Assembly (NCBI GenBank): GCA_028277795.1
Contig: JANQFP010000055.1
Coordinates: 1-53,514 of the forward strand
Reading direction: 5' to 3'
Source of the DNA: Rhodospirillales bacterium
GTDB lineage: Bacteria; Pseudomonadota; Alphaproteobacteria; Rhodospirillales; JANQFP01
Length of the DNA stretch: 53,514 bases
Shown here: in pieces, positions 34,581 to 43,568 of the stretch
How the letters are laid out: every line of letters starts with the position of its first letter
Position numbering within the stretch: position 1 is the first letter of the stretch
The notes under the pieces: model-generated
The model's input: only the letters and a program-made list of their open reading frames with translations
Told to the model about the DNA's origin: nothing
Database searches by the model: none
Made by a program: the position numbers and the translations under genes

Positions 34581-36698
34581 TCAGAACTTGGCCTGCTTCG
34601 CCCGCACCTCGACGATCTTGTTGGACGCCTCGATAGCCTGATCCAGGGTCTGCACCCCCCAGGCGTCGAGGATCTCCAGCATGCGCAGGAACACGCCGGC
34701 CGTGACCAGGGAATCCCCGAGGGCCGTATGGCGGCCCTGGATGGCGATGCCGAAACGGTCGGCGATGGCGTCCAGGGTGTGCTTTGGCGTGTGGTCGTGC
34801 AGGTACACCGACAGCAGCAGGGTGTCGAGCACCGGGTTGTCGAACACGACCCCGCATTCGGGCTCCTTCAGCTTGATGAACTTCATGTCGAAGGCGGCGT
34901 TGTGGGCCACCAGCACGGCGTCGCCGATGAAGTCCTTGAACTGCGGCAGGACCAGCCGGGCCGGCGGCTTGTCCTCCACCATGTCGTCGGTGATTCCGTG
35001 GAAACGCACGGACTCCGGCGGGATGGCTCGACCCGGATTGACCAGGCGCGAGAAGGATTCACCGGTGAGGATGCGGCCATTGACGACCCGCACCCCGGCG
35101 ATCTGGATGATCTCGTCGCCCGCCGACGGCCTCAGGCCCGTGGTCTCGGTATCGAACACCACGTAGGTGAGTTCCTTGAGCGGCTGCTGACCCAGCGCTT
35201 CGAGCCGGGCCGGCCTCTTGAGCAGACCGAAGTCGTAGAACTCGGGACGCGGGCGCCGCTCGCGCTGGGCGGCGCTGATGGTCGCCTGCTTGGCCGGGCG
35301 CAGCGGCAGGCGCAGACGGGCATGGCCTTGCCGATGGGGCAGGCTCCACAGCTCCGTCTTGTGATGCTCCAGCACGTCGCGCGCCGTCATGCCGCCCAAG
35401 GTCTGCTCGAGGGTGGCCTCCAGCCACGAATGGAGGGTCGCCGCCGGGATCGGCTCGCCCTTCCAGATGACGTCCAGATAGACGTGGCGCTCGCCCGCCG
35501 CCGCCTCGAGATCGAAGGAGGTGACCGACGCCGCCTCGCTCACCCGGTGGATGACGTGATCCAGAAGCTCGACCACCGAATAGCTGTCGCAGTGCAGCCA
35601 TTGGGGAATGCCGGTCATCACGGCGTGGATCTCCTGCTCCTCGCGCAGGCGCCGGACGACGCTGTTGAGGACGTTGGCGGAGTAGACGTCGGCCATGGGC
35701 CAGTCGCCGGTGATCAGGCTGCGGTAATCGTGGGCGAGGCTTTCCAGGCGTTCGCTCAGGTACTTGCTCTCGTTGAACACCACCTCTTCGAAACGGCCCT
35801 GCTCGGCCGGGTCCATCTCCGGATACGAGGACAGGATCTCCGCCGCCGCCCGCAGGTTGGCGACGGGGCCGCGCAGGCCCTCCGTGGCCTCGCGCAGGAG
35901 CCGGTCGCGGGTGCCCAGTGCGGCCAGCTCCTCGGTATTGTCCTCGAAGGTGATGACATAGCTGGACGGCCGGCCCTCGCCGTCGGGGACAAGGCTCATC
36001 TGGCCCTCCAGGATATGACGGCCGTCCTTGGTCGACCCGACGAAGGCCACGCTGAGACCCCGCGGATGGCTGCGGTGTTCGCCCCGGTTGACCCGGTTGA
36101 TCAGCCGTTCGAGGGCATGCAGGAACGGTTCGCGGTTGGTGACGCTGAACAGCGAGCGGCCGAGGCCGAGCTCGCCGGCCACGTGCAGGATTTCAACGGC
36201 GCGGTGGTTGTAGAGCAGGATCTGGTGATTGAGGTTGCACACGACGACGCCTTCGTGAAGGTCGCGCAGGATCGCCTCCAGTTGGCCCTTCTGCGCCTCC
36301 GTGCTGGCGGTGGCCGAGATGACCGCCTCGTTGACCGTCCGCCGCACCGCGTTCAGATGGCGCGCCAACTCCTTGACCGCGTCCGGCAGATCGCCGAGCC
36401 GGTGTTCGTCCTCGATCTCGATGGCGTGGTCCGGATTGGCGTGGATGACCGTCTGGATGCCGCGCACCAGGCCGGTCAACGGCATGGCCAGCGTGTGATC
36501 CAGATAGGCCCAGGTCACGACCACGATGGCCAGCAGCAGGAATCCGACGCCGCCCCCATAGACGACCACGATCTGGTGCAGGCTTTCGGCCTCCTCGGGC
36601 AACCCGGTGCTGACCAGCCACACGCCGGCGCCGACGGCGCCCAGCGTCACCGCCCCCAGGGCGGCGAACGCAGCGACGAGAAATGCTCGGGGCGCCAT
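34581..36698 (-). CDS. Sensor-type PAS/kinase-like protein fused to DnaQ-like 3'-5' exonuclease
   Basis: 705 aa from the ATG at 36698; the upstream frame overlaps the response regulator and is spurious. Order: two membrane helices (about 5-65), a HAMP-like linker, a PAS domain (about 135-245), and a degenerate histidine-kinase dimerisation region without a visible phospho-His (RGPVANLRAAAEILSSYPEM). The exonuclease domain follows (about 500-700) with the DEDDh set FDTETTG, HNAAFDMKF and the late GRHTALGDS. Comparable exonuclease fusions sit near CrbS-type kinases. It would cleave single-stranded nucleic acid 3'-5' under control of a membrane sensor (inference). It is 17 bp downstream of the response regulator, in one operon. 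Confidence 0.85.
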   Translation of the reverse strand: MAPRAFLVAAFAALGAVTLGAVGAGVWLVSTGLPEEAESLHQIVVVYGGGVGFLLLAIVVVTWAYLDHTLAMPLTGLVRGIQTVIHANPDHAIEIEDEHRLGDLPDAVKELARHLNAVRRTVNEAVISATASTEAQKGQLEAILRDLHEGVVVCNLNHQILLYNHRAVEILHVAGELGLGRSLFSVTNREPFLHALERLINRVNRGEHRSHPRGLSVAFVGSTKDGRHILEGQMSLVPDGEGRPSSYVITFEDNTEELAALGTRDRLLREATEGLRGPVANLRAAAEILSSYPEMDPAEQGRFEEVVFNESKYLSERLESLAHDYRSLITGDWPMADVYSANVLNSVVRRLREEQEIHAVMTGIPQWLHCDSYSVVELLDHVIHRVSEAASVTSFDLEAAAGERHVYLDVIWKGEPIPAATLHSWLEATLEQTLGGMTARDVLEHHKTELWSLPHRQGHARLRLPLRPAKQATISAAQRERRPRPEFYDFGLLKRPARLEALGQQPLKELTYVVFDTETTGLRPSAGDEIIQIAGVRVVNGRILTGESFSRLVNPGRAIPPESVRFHGITDDMVEDKPPARLVLPQFKDFIGDAVLVAHNAAFDMKFIKLKEPECGVVFDNPVLDTLLLSVYLHDHTPKHTLDAIADRFGIAIQGRHTALGDSLVTAGVFLRMLEILDAWGVQTLDQAIEASNKIVEVRAKQAKF

Positions 36699-36715
36699 CG
36701 CCCGCTCGCGGCCGC

Positions 36716-37090
36716 TTAGTCGCCGCCGTCCAGGAACTGCCGGACCTTGTCCGTCAGATCGCGGGTGGAGAACGGTTTGGTGACGTAGTCGTCGGCACCG
36801 AGCGCCAGGCCCTTTTCGCGCTCCACGTCGCGGCCCTTCGCGGTCAACATGATGATGCGGATCGCCGACCATTGGGGATTGGCCCGGATGGTCTGGCACA
36901 CGTCGTACCCGTCGCGCTTGGGGATCATCACGTCGAGCAGGACGAGGTCGGGAATCCGACGGGCCACCTCGGCCAAGGCTTCCTCGCCATCGCGGGCGAT
37001 ACGCACGTCGTACCCCGCCCGCTTCATGAGGAACTCGAGCGACAGCACAATGTTTGGTTCGTCCTCGACGACGAGAATGGACTTGCCCAT
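36716..37090 (-). CDS. Single-domain CheY-like response regulator
   Basis: 124 aa. Receiver residues: acidic pair E9-D10, phospho-acceptor D53 in LVLLDVMIP, T83 and K105 in VTKPFS. No output domain follows, so it acts by protein-protein contact or phosphorelay. It is the first gene of the operon with the exonuclease fusion and the symporter kinase and probably connects them. The promoter should lie within 37091-37160, before the MITE-like element. Confidence 0.93.
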   Translation of the reverse strand: MGKSILVVEDEPNIVLSLEFLMKRAGYDVRIARDGEEALAEVARRIPDLVLLDVMIPKRDGYDVCQTIRANPQWSAIRIIMLTAKGRDVEREKGLALGADDYVTKPFSTRDLTDKVRQFLDGGD

Positions 37091-37153
37091 CGAATGCCTC
37101 CCCGGATTTATCTTTATGCCGCCCGGACCGGGCGAATCCGCTGTTGATCCATC

Positions 37154-37316
37154 TTAACCCGCATTTCTCACATTCGCCATGGTCTGCGCGGCGCCGTCTC
37201 GCTGACAGGGCAGGAGAGCCGCGCCGCGCGATGCGGGGCCATCGGGCAAGCGGCTCGACGCACCCTGTCGGCGGGACGCGACGCAGGCCGTGGCGGATGT
37301 GAGAAATACGGGTTAA
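37154..37316. mobile_element. MITE-like element with 25-bp terminal inverted repeats and TTAA ends
   Basis: The left end ttaacccgcatttctcac (37154-37171, continuing to 37178) is the inverted image of 37292-37316, with 23 of 25 bases matching. The total length is 163 bp. TTAA at both outer ends could be a duplicated target, as for IS1380/piggyBac-like transposases. There is no open frame inside. It sits in the divergent region between the response regulator and EttA, where the remaining 37317-37495 and 37091-37153 contain nothing further I can name. Confidence 0.6.
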
Positions 37317-37495
37317 CACGGGATGCGCGCCGGTTTCACGCCTTCCCTCTGGACGCGCGTTCCCCGTGCCGCGGCGGTTCCGGGCGCACGTTGCCACGGC
37401 GTCGCCGGATGGGGTACAAAGCGGGCGCCGGTCCTGCCGGCCGCCGCGCCGAGCTGGGACCCCTGCCTCCGGCCCGCCCATTTCCGGACCCGACC

Positions 37496-39178
37496 ATGCC
37501 CGCCTACCAATACGTCTACGTGATGAAGCGGCTGACCCGGACCTTTCCCGGCGGCCGGGAGATCCTCAAGGGTGTTTCGCTGTCGTTTCTGCCCGGGGCC
37601 AAGATCGGCGTGCTGGGAGTGAACGGCGCCGGCAAGTCGACCCTGCTCAGGATCATGGCGGGGCTCGATCAGGACTTCGGAGGCGAGGCGTGGGCGGCCG
37701 ACGGCGTCCGGGTCGGCTACCTGCCCCAGGAACCGGAGCTGGATGCCGCCAAGACCGTGGAAGGCAACATTGTCGAGGGCCTGGGCGAGACCAAGGCGCT
37801 GCTCGACCGGTTCAACGAGATCAGCGCCCGCTTCGCCGAACCTCTGGACGACGACGAGATGAACGCCCTGCTGGCCGAGCAGGGCGATCTGCAGGAGAAG
37901 ATCGACGCCGGCGGCGGCTGGGAGTTGGAGCGGACCATCGAGATCGCCATGGACGCCCTGCGCTGTCCGCCGGGGGATGCCGCGGTGGCAACCCTGTCGG
38001 GCGGCGAGCGGCGCCGGGTCGCCCTGTGCCGCCTGCTGCTGCAGCGGCCCGACATCCTGATGCTGGACGAGCCTACCAACCACCTGGACGCCGAGTCCGT
38101 GGCTTGGCTGGAGCGGTTCCTCGCCGACTACGAGGGCACGGTCATGGTGGTCACCCACGACCGCTATTTCCTCGACAACGTGACCGGCTGGATCCTGGAA
38201 CTGGACCGCGGTCAAGGCATCCCCTACGAGGGCAACTACTCGTCGTGGCTGGAGCAGAAGCAGAAGCGCCTGGCCCAGGAGGAGCGGGAGGAAAGCGCCC
38301 GCCAGCGGACCCTCAGGCACGAGCTGGACTGGATCCGCGCCTCGCCGCGCGCCCGTCAGGCCAAAAGCAAGGCGCGCATCACCGCGTACGAGACCCTGCT
38401 GGCCCAGGCCCGCGATCAGGCGCCGGGCACCGCCCAGATCGTCGTGCCCCCGGGGCCGCGCCTGGGCGACTTGGTCATCGAGGCCGAGGGGCTGCGCAAG
38501 GGCTACGGCGATCGGCTGCTCATCGAGGATCTGAGCTTTCGCCTGCCGCCGGGTGCCATCGTCGGGATCATCGGCCCCAACGGTGCCGGCAAGACGACAC
38601 TGTTCCGCATGATCACCGGGCAGGAGGCACCGGACGGCGGCCGCCTGCGGACCGGCGATACCGTGGTGCTCGGCTATGTCGACCAGTCGCGCGATTCGCT
38701 GGATGCCGACAAGACGGTGTGGCAGGAGATCTCCGACGGCCTGGACGAGGTGGAGCTGGGGCCGCGCCGCATGCAGAGCCGCGCCTACGTGGCCCAGTTC
38801 AACTTCCGCGGCGCCGATCAGCAGAAGAAGGTCGGGCAGCTTTCCGGCGGCGAGCGCAACCGGGTGCACCTGGCCAAGATGCTCAAGTCGGGGGCCAACG
38901 TGCTACTGCTCGACGAGCCCACCAACGACCTGGACGTGGACACCCTGCGGGCGTTGGAGGACGGGCTCGCGGATTTCGCCGGCTGCGCCGTCATCATCAG
39001 CCACGACCGCTGGTTCCTGGACCGGCTGGCCACCCACGTCATCGCCTTCGAGGGCGACAGCCAGGTTGTCTGGTTCGAGGGCAACTACGAGGACTACGAG
39101 GCCGACCGCCGCCGCCGTCTCGGCGCCGACGCCGAGCAGCCGCACCGCATCAAGTACAAACCCCTGACCCGCGCATAG
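37496..39178 (+). CDS. ettA: Energy-dependent translational throttle protein EttA (ABC-F)
   Basis: 560 aa from the ATG at 37496. Two ABC cassettes: Walker [10 protein letters not shown] and GPNGAGKTT, signatures [12 protein letters not shown] and [12 protein letters not shown], and Walker B/H motifs [15 protein letters not shown] and [15 protein letters not shown], joined by a linker of about 85 residues with the charged arm ([20 protein letters not shown]). ABC-F proteins bind the ribosomal E site; the EttA branch gates entry into elongation according to ADP/ATP ratio. The frame that continues upstream and the one that appears to fuse with the next gene are spurious. The kinase gene follows 32 bp later. 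Confidence 0.93.
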   Translation: MPAYQYVYVMKRLTRTFPGGREILKGVSLSFLPGAKIGVLGVNGAGKSTLLRIMAGLDQDFGGEAWAADGVRVGYLPQEPELDAAKTVEGNIVEGLGETKALLDRFNEISARFAEPLDDDEMNALLAEQGDLQEKIDAGGGWELERTIEIAMDALRCPPGDAAVATLSGGERRRVALCRLLLQRPDILMLDEPTNHLDAESVAWLERFLADYEGTVMVVTHDRYFLDNVTGWILELDRGQGIPYEGNYSSWLEQKQKRLAQEEREESARQRTLRHELDWIRASPRARQAKSKARITAYETLLAQARDQAPGTAQIVVPPGPRLGDLVIEAEGLRKGYGDRLLIEDLSFRLPPGAIVGIIGPNGAGKTTLFRMITGQEAPDGGRLRTGDTVVLGYVDQSRDSLDADKTVWQEISDGLDEVELGPRRMQSRAYVAQFNFRGADQQKKVGQLSGGERNRVHLAKMLKSGANVLLLDEPTNDLDVDTLRALEDGLADFAGCAVIISHDRWFLDRLATHVIAFEGDSQVVWFEGNYEDYEADRRRRLGADAEQPHRIKYKPLTRA

Positions 39179-39210
39179 GGCTGGGGCGCGGTGCTCGGCA
39201 GTCCCGGGGC

Positions 39211-40746
39211 ATGATCGTCGAGGACCAGAGCGAGGTGGTGGCCCTGCTCTCCCGCCCGGAGACCTTCGGGGCAGGGGTGGACACGGTCGACCGGGTCGAG
39301 ACCCACGTGTCGCTGGTGTTCATGGGCGGCGACCGGGTGCTCAAGCTCAAGCGGGCGGTCAAGCTGCCCTACCTGGATTTCTCCACCGCCGGTCTGCGCC
39401 GCGGCGCTTGCGAAGCGGAGGTGGCCATCAACCGGCGCACCGCGCCCCACCTCTACCGCGGCGTCGTCGCCGTCACCCGCGAGGCCGGCGACGGCTTGGC
39501 CCTGTCCGGCACCGGGCCGGCCGTGGACTGGCTGGTGGACATGGCGCGCTTCGACGAAGACACCTTGTTCGACCGTCTGGCCCGGCGCGGCGCCCTGGAC
39601 CGGACCTTGATGGAGGACCTGGCGGACGCCATCGCCTCCTTTCACGGCGAGGCCGAGCCGCGCCCCGACCGCGGCGGCGCCGCTGCCACCGCCGCCATCA
39701 TCGCCAACAACGCGCAATGCTTCGCCCAGTGCGCGGATGGCATCCTCGACGACGATGCGGTCGTGCGCCTCAACGCGGGGGCCGCCGCCGCCGTGGCCCG
39801 CCTCGCTCCGGCTCTCGACCGGCGCCGCGAGGCGCTGCGGGTGCGCCACTGCCACGGCGACCTGCACCTGCGCAACATCTTCCTCGACGCCGGCCGCCCC
39901 ACCCTGTTCGACGCCATCGAATTCGACCCCGCCCTCGCCGACATCGACGTGGCCTACGACCTGGCGTTCCTGCTCATGGACCTGGACCATCGGGGCCTGC
40001 GGGACCTGGCCAACGTTGTGCTCAACCGCTACCTGGACCTCACCGCCGACGGCGGCGGCCTGGAGGTGCTGCCCCTGTTCCTGTCCATGCGGGCCGCCAT
40101 CCGCTGCCACGTGGACGCCACCGCCGCCGGAATCGGCGACCGTGACGAGGCGGCGGCCTTGGCCGCCGAGGCCGCTGCCTATCTGGAGAAGGGGCTCGCG
40201 TACCTGGCGCCGCCGCCGCCGCGCCTGGTGGCCATCGGTGGGCTGTCCGGCTCCGGCAAGTCGCGGCTGGCCCGCGTTGTCGCGCCCGACCTCGGTGCGG
40301 CGCCGGGGGCGCGTATCGCCCGCAGCGATGTCCTGCGCAAACGCCTCGCCGGCGTGGGGTCGGAGACCCGGCTCGGCGCCGAAGGGTACACGCCGGAAAT
40401 GACCGAGCGCACCTACGCCGCGGTGTACGACGAAGTGCGCGAGTCCCTCGCCGCCGGCCACGCCGTCGTCGCCGACGCGGTGTTCGCCCGGCCCGAGGAG
40501 CGCGACGCCATCGCCGCCGTTGCCGACGCTGCCGGCGTGCCGTTCGCCGGGCTGTGGCTGGAGGCCCCGGCGGCGGCCATGGAGACCCGCATCCGGGAGC
40601 GCCGCCGCAACGCCTCCGACGCCACGCCCGAGGTGATGCGGCGCCAGCTCGACTACGACGTGGGCGAGATGACCTGGACCCGCATCGACAGCGGCGGCAG
40701 CCGCGAAGCCACCGTGGCCGCGGCGCGGGAGGCCCTCGGCCTCTGA
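39211..40746 (+). CDS. Aminoglycoside phosphotransferase-like / AAA kinase fusion
   Basis: 511 aa from the ATG at 39211. The N-terminal half is an APH-like kinase with the catalytic HCHGDLHLRNIFLD and metal-binding EFDPALADIDVAYDLAF. The C-terminal half has a P-loop kinase domain with GLSGSGKS (K350) and a zeta-toxin or gluconate-kinase-like layout (SDVLRKRLAG, VVADAVFARPEERD). Such fusions are common in proteobacteria; the substrate is unknown, and the APH half may phosphorylate a small molecule. The start is clear: the ATG follows cggggc, with no better option. Cytoplasmic. Confidence 0.8.
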   Translation: MIVEDQSEVVALLSRPETFGAGVDTVDRVETHVSLVFMGGDRVLKLKRAVKLPYLDFSTAGLRRGACEAEVAINRRTAPHLYRGVVAVTREAGDGLALSGTGPAVDWLVDMARFDEDTLFDRLARRGALDRTLMEDLADAIASFHGEAEPRPDRGGAAATAAIIANNAQCFAQCADGILDDDAVVRLNAGAAAAVARLAPALDRRREALRVRHCHGDLHLRNIFLDAGRPTLFDAIEFDPALADIDVAYDLAFLLMDLDHRGLRDLANVVLNRYLDLTADGGGLEVLPLFLSMRAAIRCHVDATAAGIGDRDEAAALAAEAAAYLEKGLAYLAPPPPRLVAIGGLSGSGKSRLARVVAPDLGAAPGARIARSDVLRKRLAGVGSETRLGAEGYTPEMTERTYAAVYDEVRESLAAGHAVVADAVFARPEERDAIAAVADAAGVPFAGLWLEAPAAAMETRIRERRRNASDATPEVMRRQLDYDVGEMTWTRIDSGGSREATVAAAREALGL

Positions 40747-40835
40747 CGCGGCGGCGCGCCTCGCGCGGACGCCGGTCTTTCCTTTTCGCCGATTGGTGGC
40801 CATGATGACCAGAGGACGAGGGGAAGGAGGGCGCC

Positions 40836-41702
40836 TTGGCCATACGACGCATCCTGGTGCCGATGGACGACTCCCCGGCCGCTGCGGCGGCCCTGGAGAC
40901 GGCAGTCCTGTTGGCGCGTGACCTAGTCTCCCATGTGGACGCCGTGCACGTGCGCCCCGATCCGCGTGACGCCGTGCCGCTGCTCGGTGAGGGCATGTCG
41001 GGGACCATGATCGAGGAAATGATCGACCTCACCGAGCGCGAGGGTGCCGAGCGCGCGGCCCGCGCCCGCGCCCTGTTCGAGTCCTGGTGCGTCGATCACG
41101 CCGTCCCCGTGCTTGAGGGACCGCCGGCACCCGACGAACTCAGTGCCGGTTGGATCGAGACGACGGGTCGTGAAGACGAAGTACTGGTGCACCTGGGGCG
41201 GCTGGCCGATCTCGTCGTCATCGGACGGCCGGCAGCGGACGCGGAGGCGTCGCGGCTGCTGACCATCAATGCCGTGCTGTTCGAGACGGGGCGTCCGGCC
41301 CTGGTGTCGCCCCCGCAGGCGCCGTCGGCCCTCGGCCGCACGGTGGCCATCGCCTGGAACGGCAGCCTCGAGGCGGCGCGGGCGGTGGCGGCGGCCATGC
41401 CGCTGGTGGCCCGCGCCGGCACCATCGCCGTGCTCACCGCCGAAAGCGATCGCACGCCGGCCGCCGTCGCGGCGGACCTGGCGACCTATTTCGCTTGGCA
41501 TGGGATCACGGCGGCAACCCGGATCGTCGATATCGGTGGCCGCGCGGCGGGTGCGGCCCTCCTCGCCGCCTGTGGCGAGGTCGGTGCCGATCTCCTTGTC
41601 ATGGGCGCCTACACCCACAGCCGTCTGCGCCAACTGATCATGGGTGGCGTCACCCGCCACGTGCTGAGCGAGGCCACCATTCCGGTCCTGATGGCCCACT
41701 GA
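40836..41702 (+). CDS. Universal stress protein, two UspA-type domains
   Basis: 288 aa beginning at a TTG (40836), supported by a strong ribosome site (aaggagg) seven bases upstream; no in-frame ATG precedes the conserved RRILVPMDDSP. Domain 1 (about 1-140) and domain 2 (about 150-288) share the Usp fold. The second keeps the nucleotide-binding end VMGAYTHSRLRQLIMGGVTRHVL. Proteins like this bind ATP or AMP and are induced by starvation or redox stress; the exact role is not known. The short GC stem just after the stop (41702-41720) and then repeat copy B follow. Confidence 0.85.
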   Translation: MAIRRILVPMDDSPAAAAALETAVLLARDLVSHVDAVHVRPDPRDAVPLLGEGMSGTMIEEMIDLTEREGAERAARARALFESWCVDHAVPVLEGPPAPDELSAGWIETTGREDEVLVHLGRLADLVVIGRPAADAEASRLLTINAVLFETGRPALVSPPQAPSALGRTVAIAWNGSLEAARAVAAAMPLVARAGTIAVLTAESDRTPAAVAADLATYFAWHGITAATRIVDIGGRAAGAALLAACGEVGADLLVMGAYTHSRLRQLIMGGVTRHVLSEATIPVLMAH

Positions 41703-41720
41703 CCGCCGAACGGCGGGTCT
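41702..41720 (+). terminator. Possible weak terminator after the Usp gene
   Basis: A short stem, gaccgcc against ggcgggtc with a gaac loop and one bulge, lies immediately after the stop codon, followed by gtctt. The T-run is short, so termination would be inefficient if it occurs. Confidence 0.35.
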
Positions 41721-41844
41721 TGCCGGTGCGCCTGCGAACCCACTTGCAAAGCGCTGTCCGGGCGCGCCGGAAAGCCCGCGCGGCGTTTGAGCCCAACGCG
41801 TTCAAGTGAAATGATCCGGAGGGTCGTTTCACTGGCCAGGCGGT
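41721..41844 (-). repeat. Dispersed intergenic repeat, copy B
   Basis: About 124 bp matching copy A (10491-10615) in inverted orientation. The shared core tcaaacgccgcgcgggcttt (on the minus strand) and the hairpin tgaaacga against tcatttca around ccctccgg are both kept. The stem carries compensated differences relative to copy A in part of its length. It fills the space between the Usp gene and the SDR gene. Confidence 0.75.
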
Positions 41845-41880
41845 ATGACAGAGCGCCGCGAACCTGCTAACGTCCGCGCC

Positions 41881-42621
41881 ATGGTTGAGGATCGCAAGAC
41901 GGTGGTGGTCACCGGGGCCAGCCGCGGCATCGGGCACGCGACGGCCATCATGTTCCTGGAGAGGGGCTGGCGCATCATCACGTGCTCGCGGGAGGATACC
42001 CCCCCCGAATGCCGGCGCGATCGCAACTGGACCCTTCACGTGCCGACCGACCTGGGCGACGCGGCGAGCGTCGCCGAGTTCATTGCCCGGGCCAACGAGG
42101 CCCTCGACGGCGGGCCCCTGCATGCCCTGGTCAACAACGCAGGCATGTCGCCCAAGGCCCCATTCAAGGAACGCCTGGGCTGCCTCAACGGGGAGATCGA
42201 CGCCTGGCGCGCGGTGTTCGAGCTCAACTTCTTTGCGCCGCTCAAGCTGTCGCGCGGGTTCGCCGCGGCCCTGCACAAGGGCCGCGGCAGCATCGTCAAT
42301 ATCACCTCCATCGCCGGACACGCCATCCACCCGTTCGCCGGATCGGCGTATTCGATCTCCAAGGCGGCGCTGTCGGCGTTGACGCGGGAGTCGGCCAACG
42401 AGTTCGCCGCCTTGGGCGTGCGGGTCAACGCCGTCTCACCGGGCGAGATCGAGACCGCAATGATTCAGCCGGAATACGAGGCCCTGATCCCGAGCATCCC
42501 CATGCAAAGGATGGGAGAACCGCGCGACGTGGCGGCGGCGGCGTATTACCTGTGCTCCGAGGATGCAGGCTATGTCACCGGCACCGAGATCTGGGTGACG
42601 GGCGGCCAACACCTGTTCTGA
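41881..42621 (+). CDS. Short-chain dehydrogenase/reductase (SDR)
   Basis: 246 aa from the ATG at 41881. NAD(P)-binding TGASRGIG at residues 11-18, NNAG in the middle, catalytic Ser in VNITSIAG and the YxxxK pair in SAYSISKAA. The late VSPGEIETAM and YVTGTEIWVTGGQHLF are standard for classical SDRs. The cofactor specificity cannot be read with certainty (R15 after the loop fits NADP or NAD). Cytoplasmic oxidoreductase of unknown substrate. The preceding in-frame codons from 41845 lie just after repeat B and are unlikely to be translated. Confidence 0.85.
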   Translation: MVEDRKTVVVTGASRGIGHATAIMFLERGWRIITCSREDTPPECRRDRNWTLHVPTDLGDAASVAEFIARANEALDGGPLHALVNNAGMSPKAPFKERLGCLNGEIDAWRAVFELNFFAPLKLSRGFAAALHKGRGSIVNITSIAGHAIHPFAGSAYSISKAALSALTRESANEFAALGVRVNAVSPGEIETAMIQPEYEALIPSIPMQRMGEPRDVAAAAYYLCSEDAGYVTGTEIWVTGGQHLF

Positions 42622-42685
42622 CAACGACGGCCAGCGGACGCGGCGGGCGCCGACGTCCGGCAAGGCCTCCGATCAGATAACCGTG

Positions 42686-43099
42686 TCAGACAGCGACCAG
42701 CCGCTTCTCGGCCAGGTACGGCAGCAGTTCGCGGTCGCCCTTGATCACGTCATCGATCAACGATACCGCCAGTTCGTCGAAACGCCGGGCCATCTCGTGC
42801 TTGTCCGACATATCGGCACACTTGGCGCGGATGGCTTCGGCCTTCTCCAGCAGTTCGTCGTGATAGCCGGCATGGCGCTCCAGGTCCGGGTAGCCGACCT
42901 CGGACAGGAACGCCTCCTCCTTACGGAAGTGCTCGCCGCAGACGAAGATGAACGTGTTGAACAGCTCCTTGCAAAGCTCGCACTCGCCGTCTTCGATGGC
43001 ATCGGAGATGACGTTGATGGCGGCGATCATCTGCAGATGATCGCGGTCAATGTCTTGTTGCCCTAGCAAATGGGACTTATCGATTTTGACCCGGGTCAT
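42686..43099 (-). CDS. Bacteriohemerythrin
   Basis: 137 aa from the ATG at 43099, preceded by ggaggggggag. Iron ligands: H21 (DRDHLQM), H57 and E61 (EHFRKE), H76 and H80 (ERHAGYHD), and D122. The site that should be the fifth His (five residues before D122) is D117 in IDDVIKGD, so one canonical ligand is replaced. The protein would bind O2 or sense it at a diiron site in the cytoplasm; with one ligand changed the chemistry may be altered. It is convergent with the SDR gene. Confidence 0.88.
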   Translation of the reverse strand: MTRVKIDKSHLLGQQDIDRDHLQMIAAINVISDAIEDGECELCKELFNTFIFVCGEHFRKEEAFLSEVGYPDLERHAGYHDELLEKAEAIRAKCADMSDKHEMARRFDELAVSLIDDVIKGDRELLPYLAEKRLVAV

Positions 43100-43311
43100 G
43101 GCGGTCTCCCCCCTCCATGAAGTCGGCGATGCTCCGGCGCTGGCGCGCGCCGGCACGTCGCCGGACCGGACCATCTTAATCAGGCACCGGCAGCAGGTCA
43201 AAGGGGCGCGATCGCGGTTTTCCGAGTCATTTGCGACCGACCGGCGGGTTTCGCTTTGAGGGGGGCCGGCGTAGACTCCCAACCGACCCCGATGGGTAGG
43301 GGGAACGCCTC

Positions 43312-43506
43312 TTGTCCAAACCCGCGGACCCGGACACCGATCAACCGCCGACCGCCGATGATTCCGGGTCGGCGCCGGCCATCGACATGAACCAGATCGA
43401 TGGGCGGATTCGCCGTTCTTCCCTGCGGAAGATCGGCCAACTGATCACGCAGCACCCGGATCGAGCCCTCGCTGTGCTGCGGAAATGGCTTGAGAGCCGG
43501 CGCTAG
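43312..43506 (+). CDS. Small protein resembling the FliF C-terminal FliG-binding motif
   Basis: 64 aa from a TTG at 43312 with the ribosome site aggggga seven bases upstream. The first about 25 residues are acidic and Pro-rich. The rest (MNQIDGRIRRSSLRKIGQLI and the following QHPDRALAVLRKWL) resembles the end of flagellar MS-ring protein FliF, the part that binds FliG. No membrane segments or ring domain are present and no flagellar gene is nearby. It may interact with FliG or be a stand-alone copy of that motif. Family call by eye only. Confidence 0.6.
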   Translation: MSKPADPDTDQPPTADDSGSAPAIDMNQIDGRIRRSSLRKIGQLITQHPDRALAVLRKWLESRR

Positions 43507-43568
43507 ACGGACGTGGCGGCACGTCGCGGCGCCACCAAGTCACGGGTGGGACGTCTCGGCGCAGCCGG

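Noticed and set aside
34581..37481. Apparent 966-residue protein running through the response regulator
   Set aside because: The upstream part is Arg-rich shadow antiparallel to no conserved motif. The real start is the ATG at 36698, after the regulator's stop.
37366..40746. Apparent 1126-residue fusion of EttA region with the APH/AAA kinase
   Set aside because: The first two-thirds of this frame is a shadow of ettA in another frame. The kinase has its own ATG at 39211 and EttA its own complete frame.
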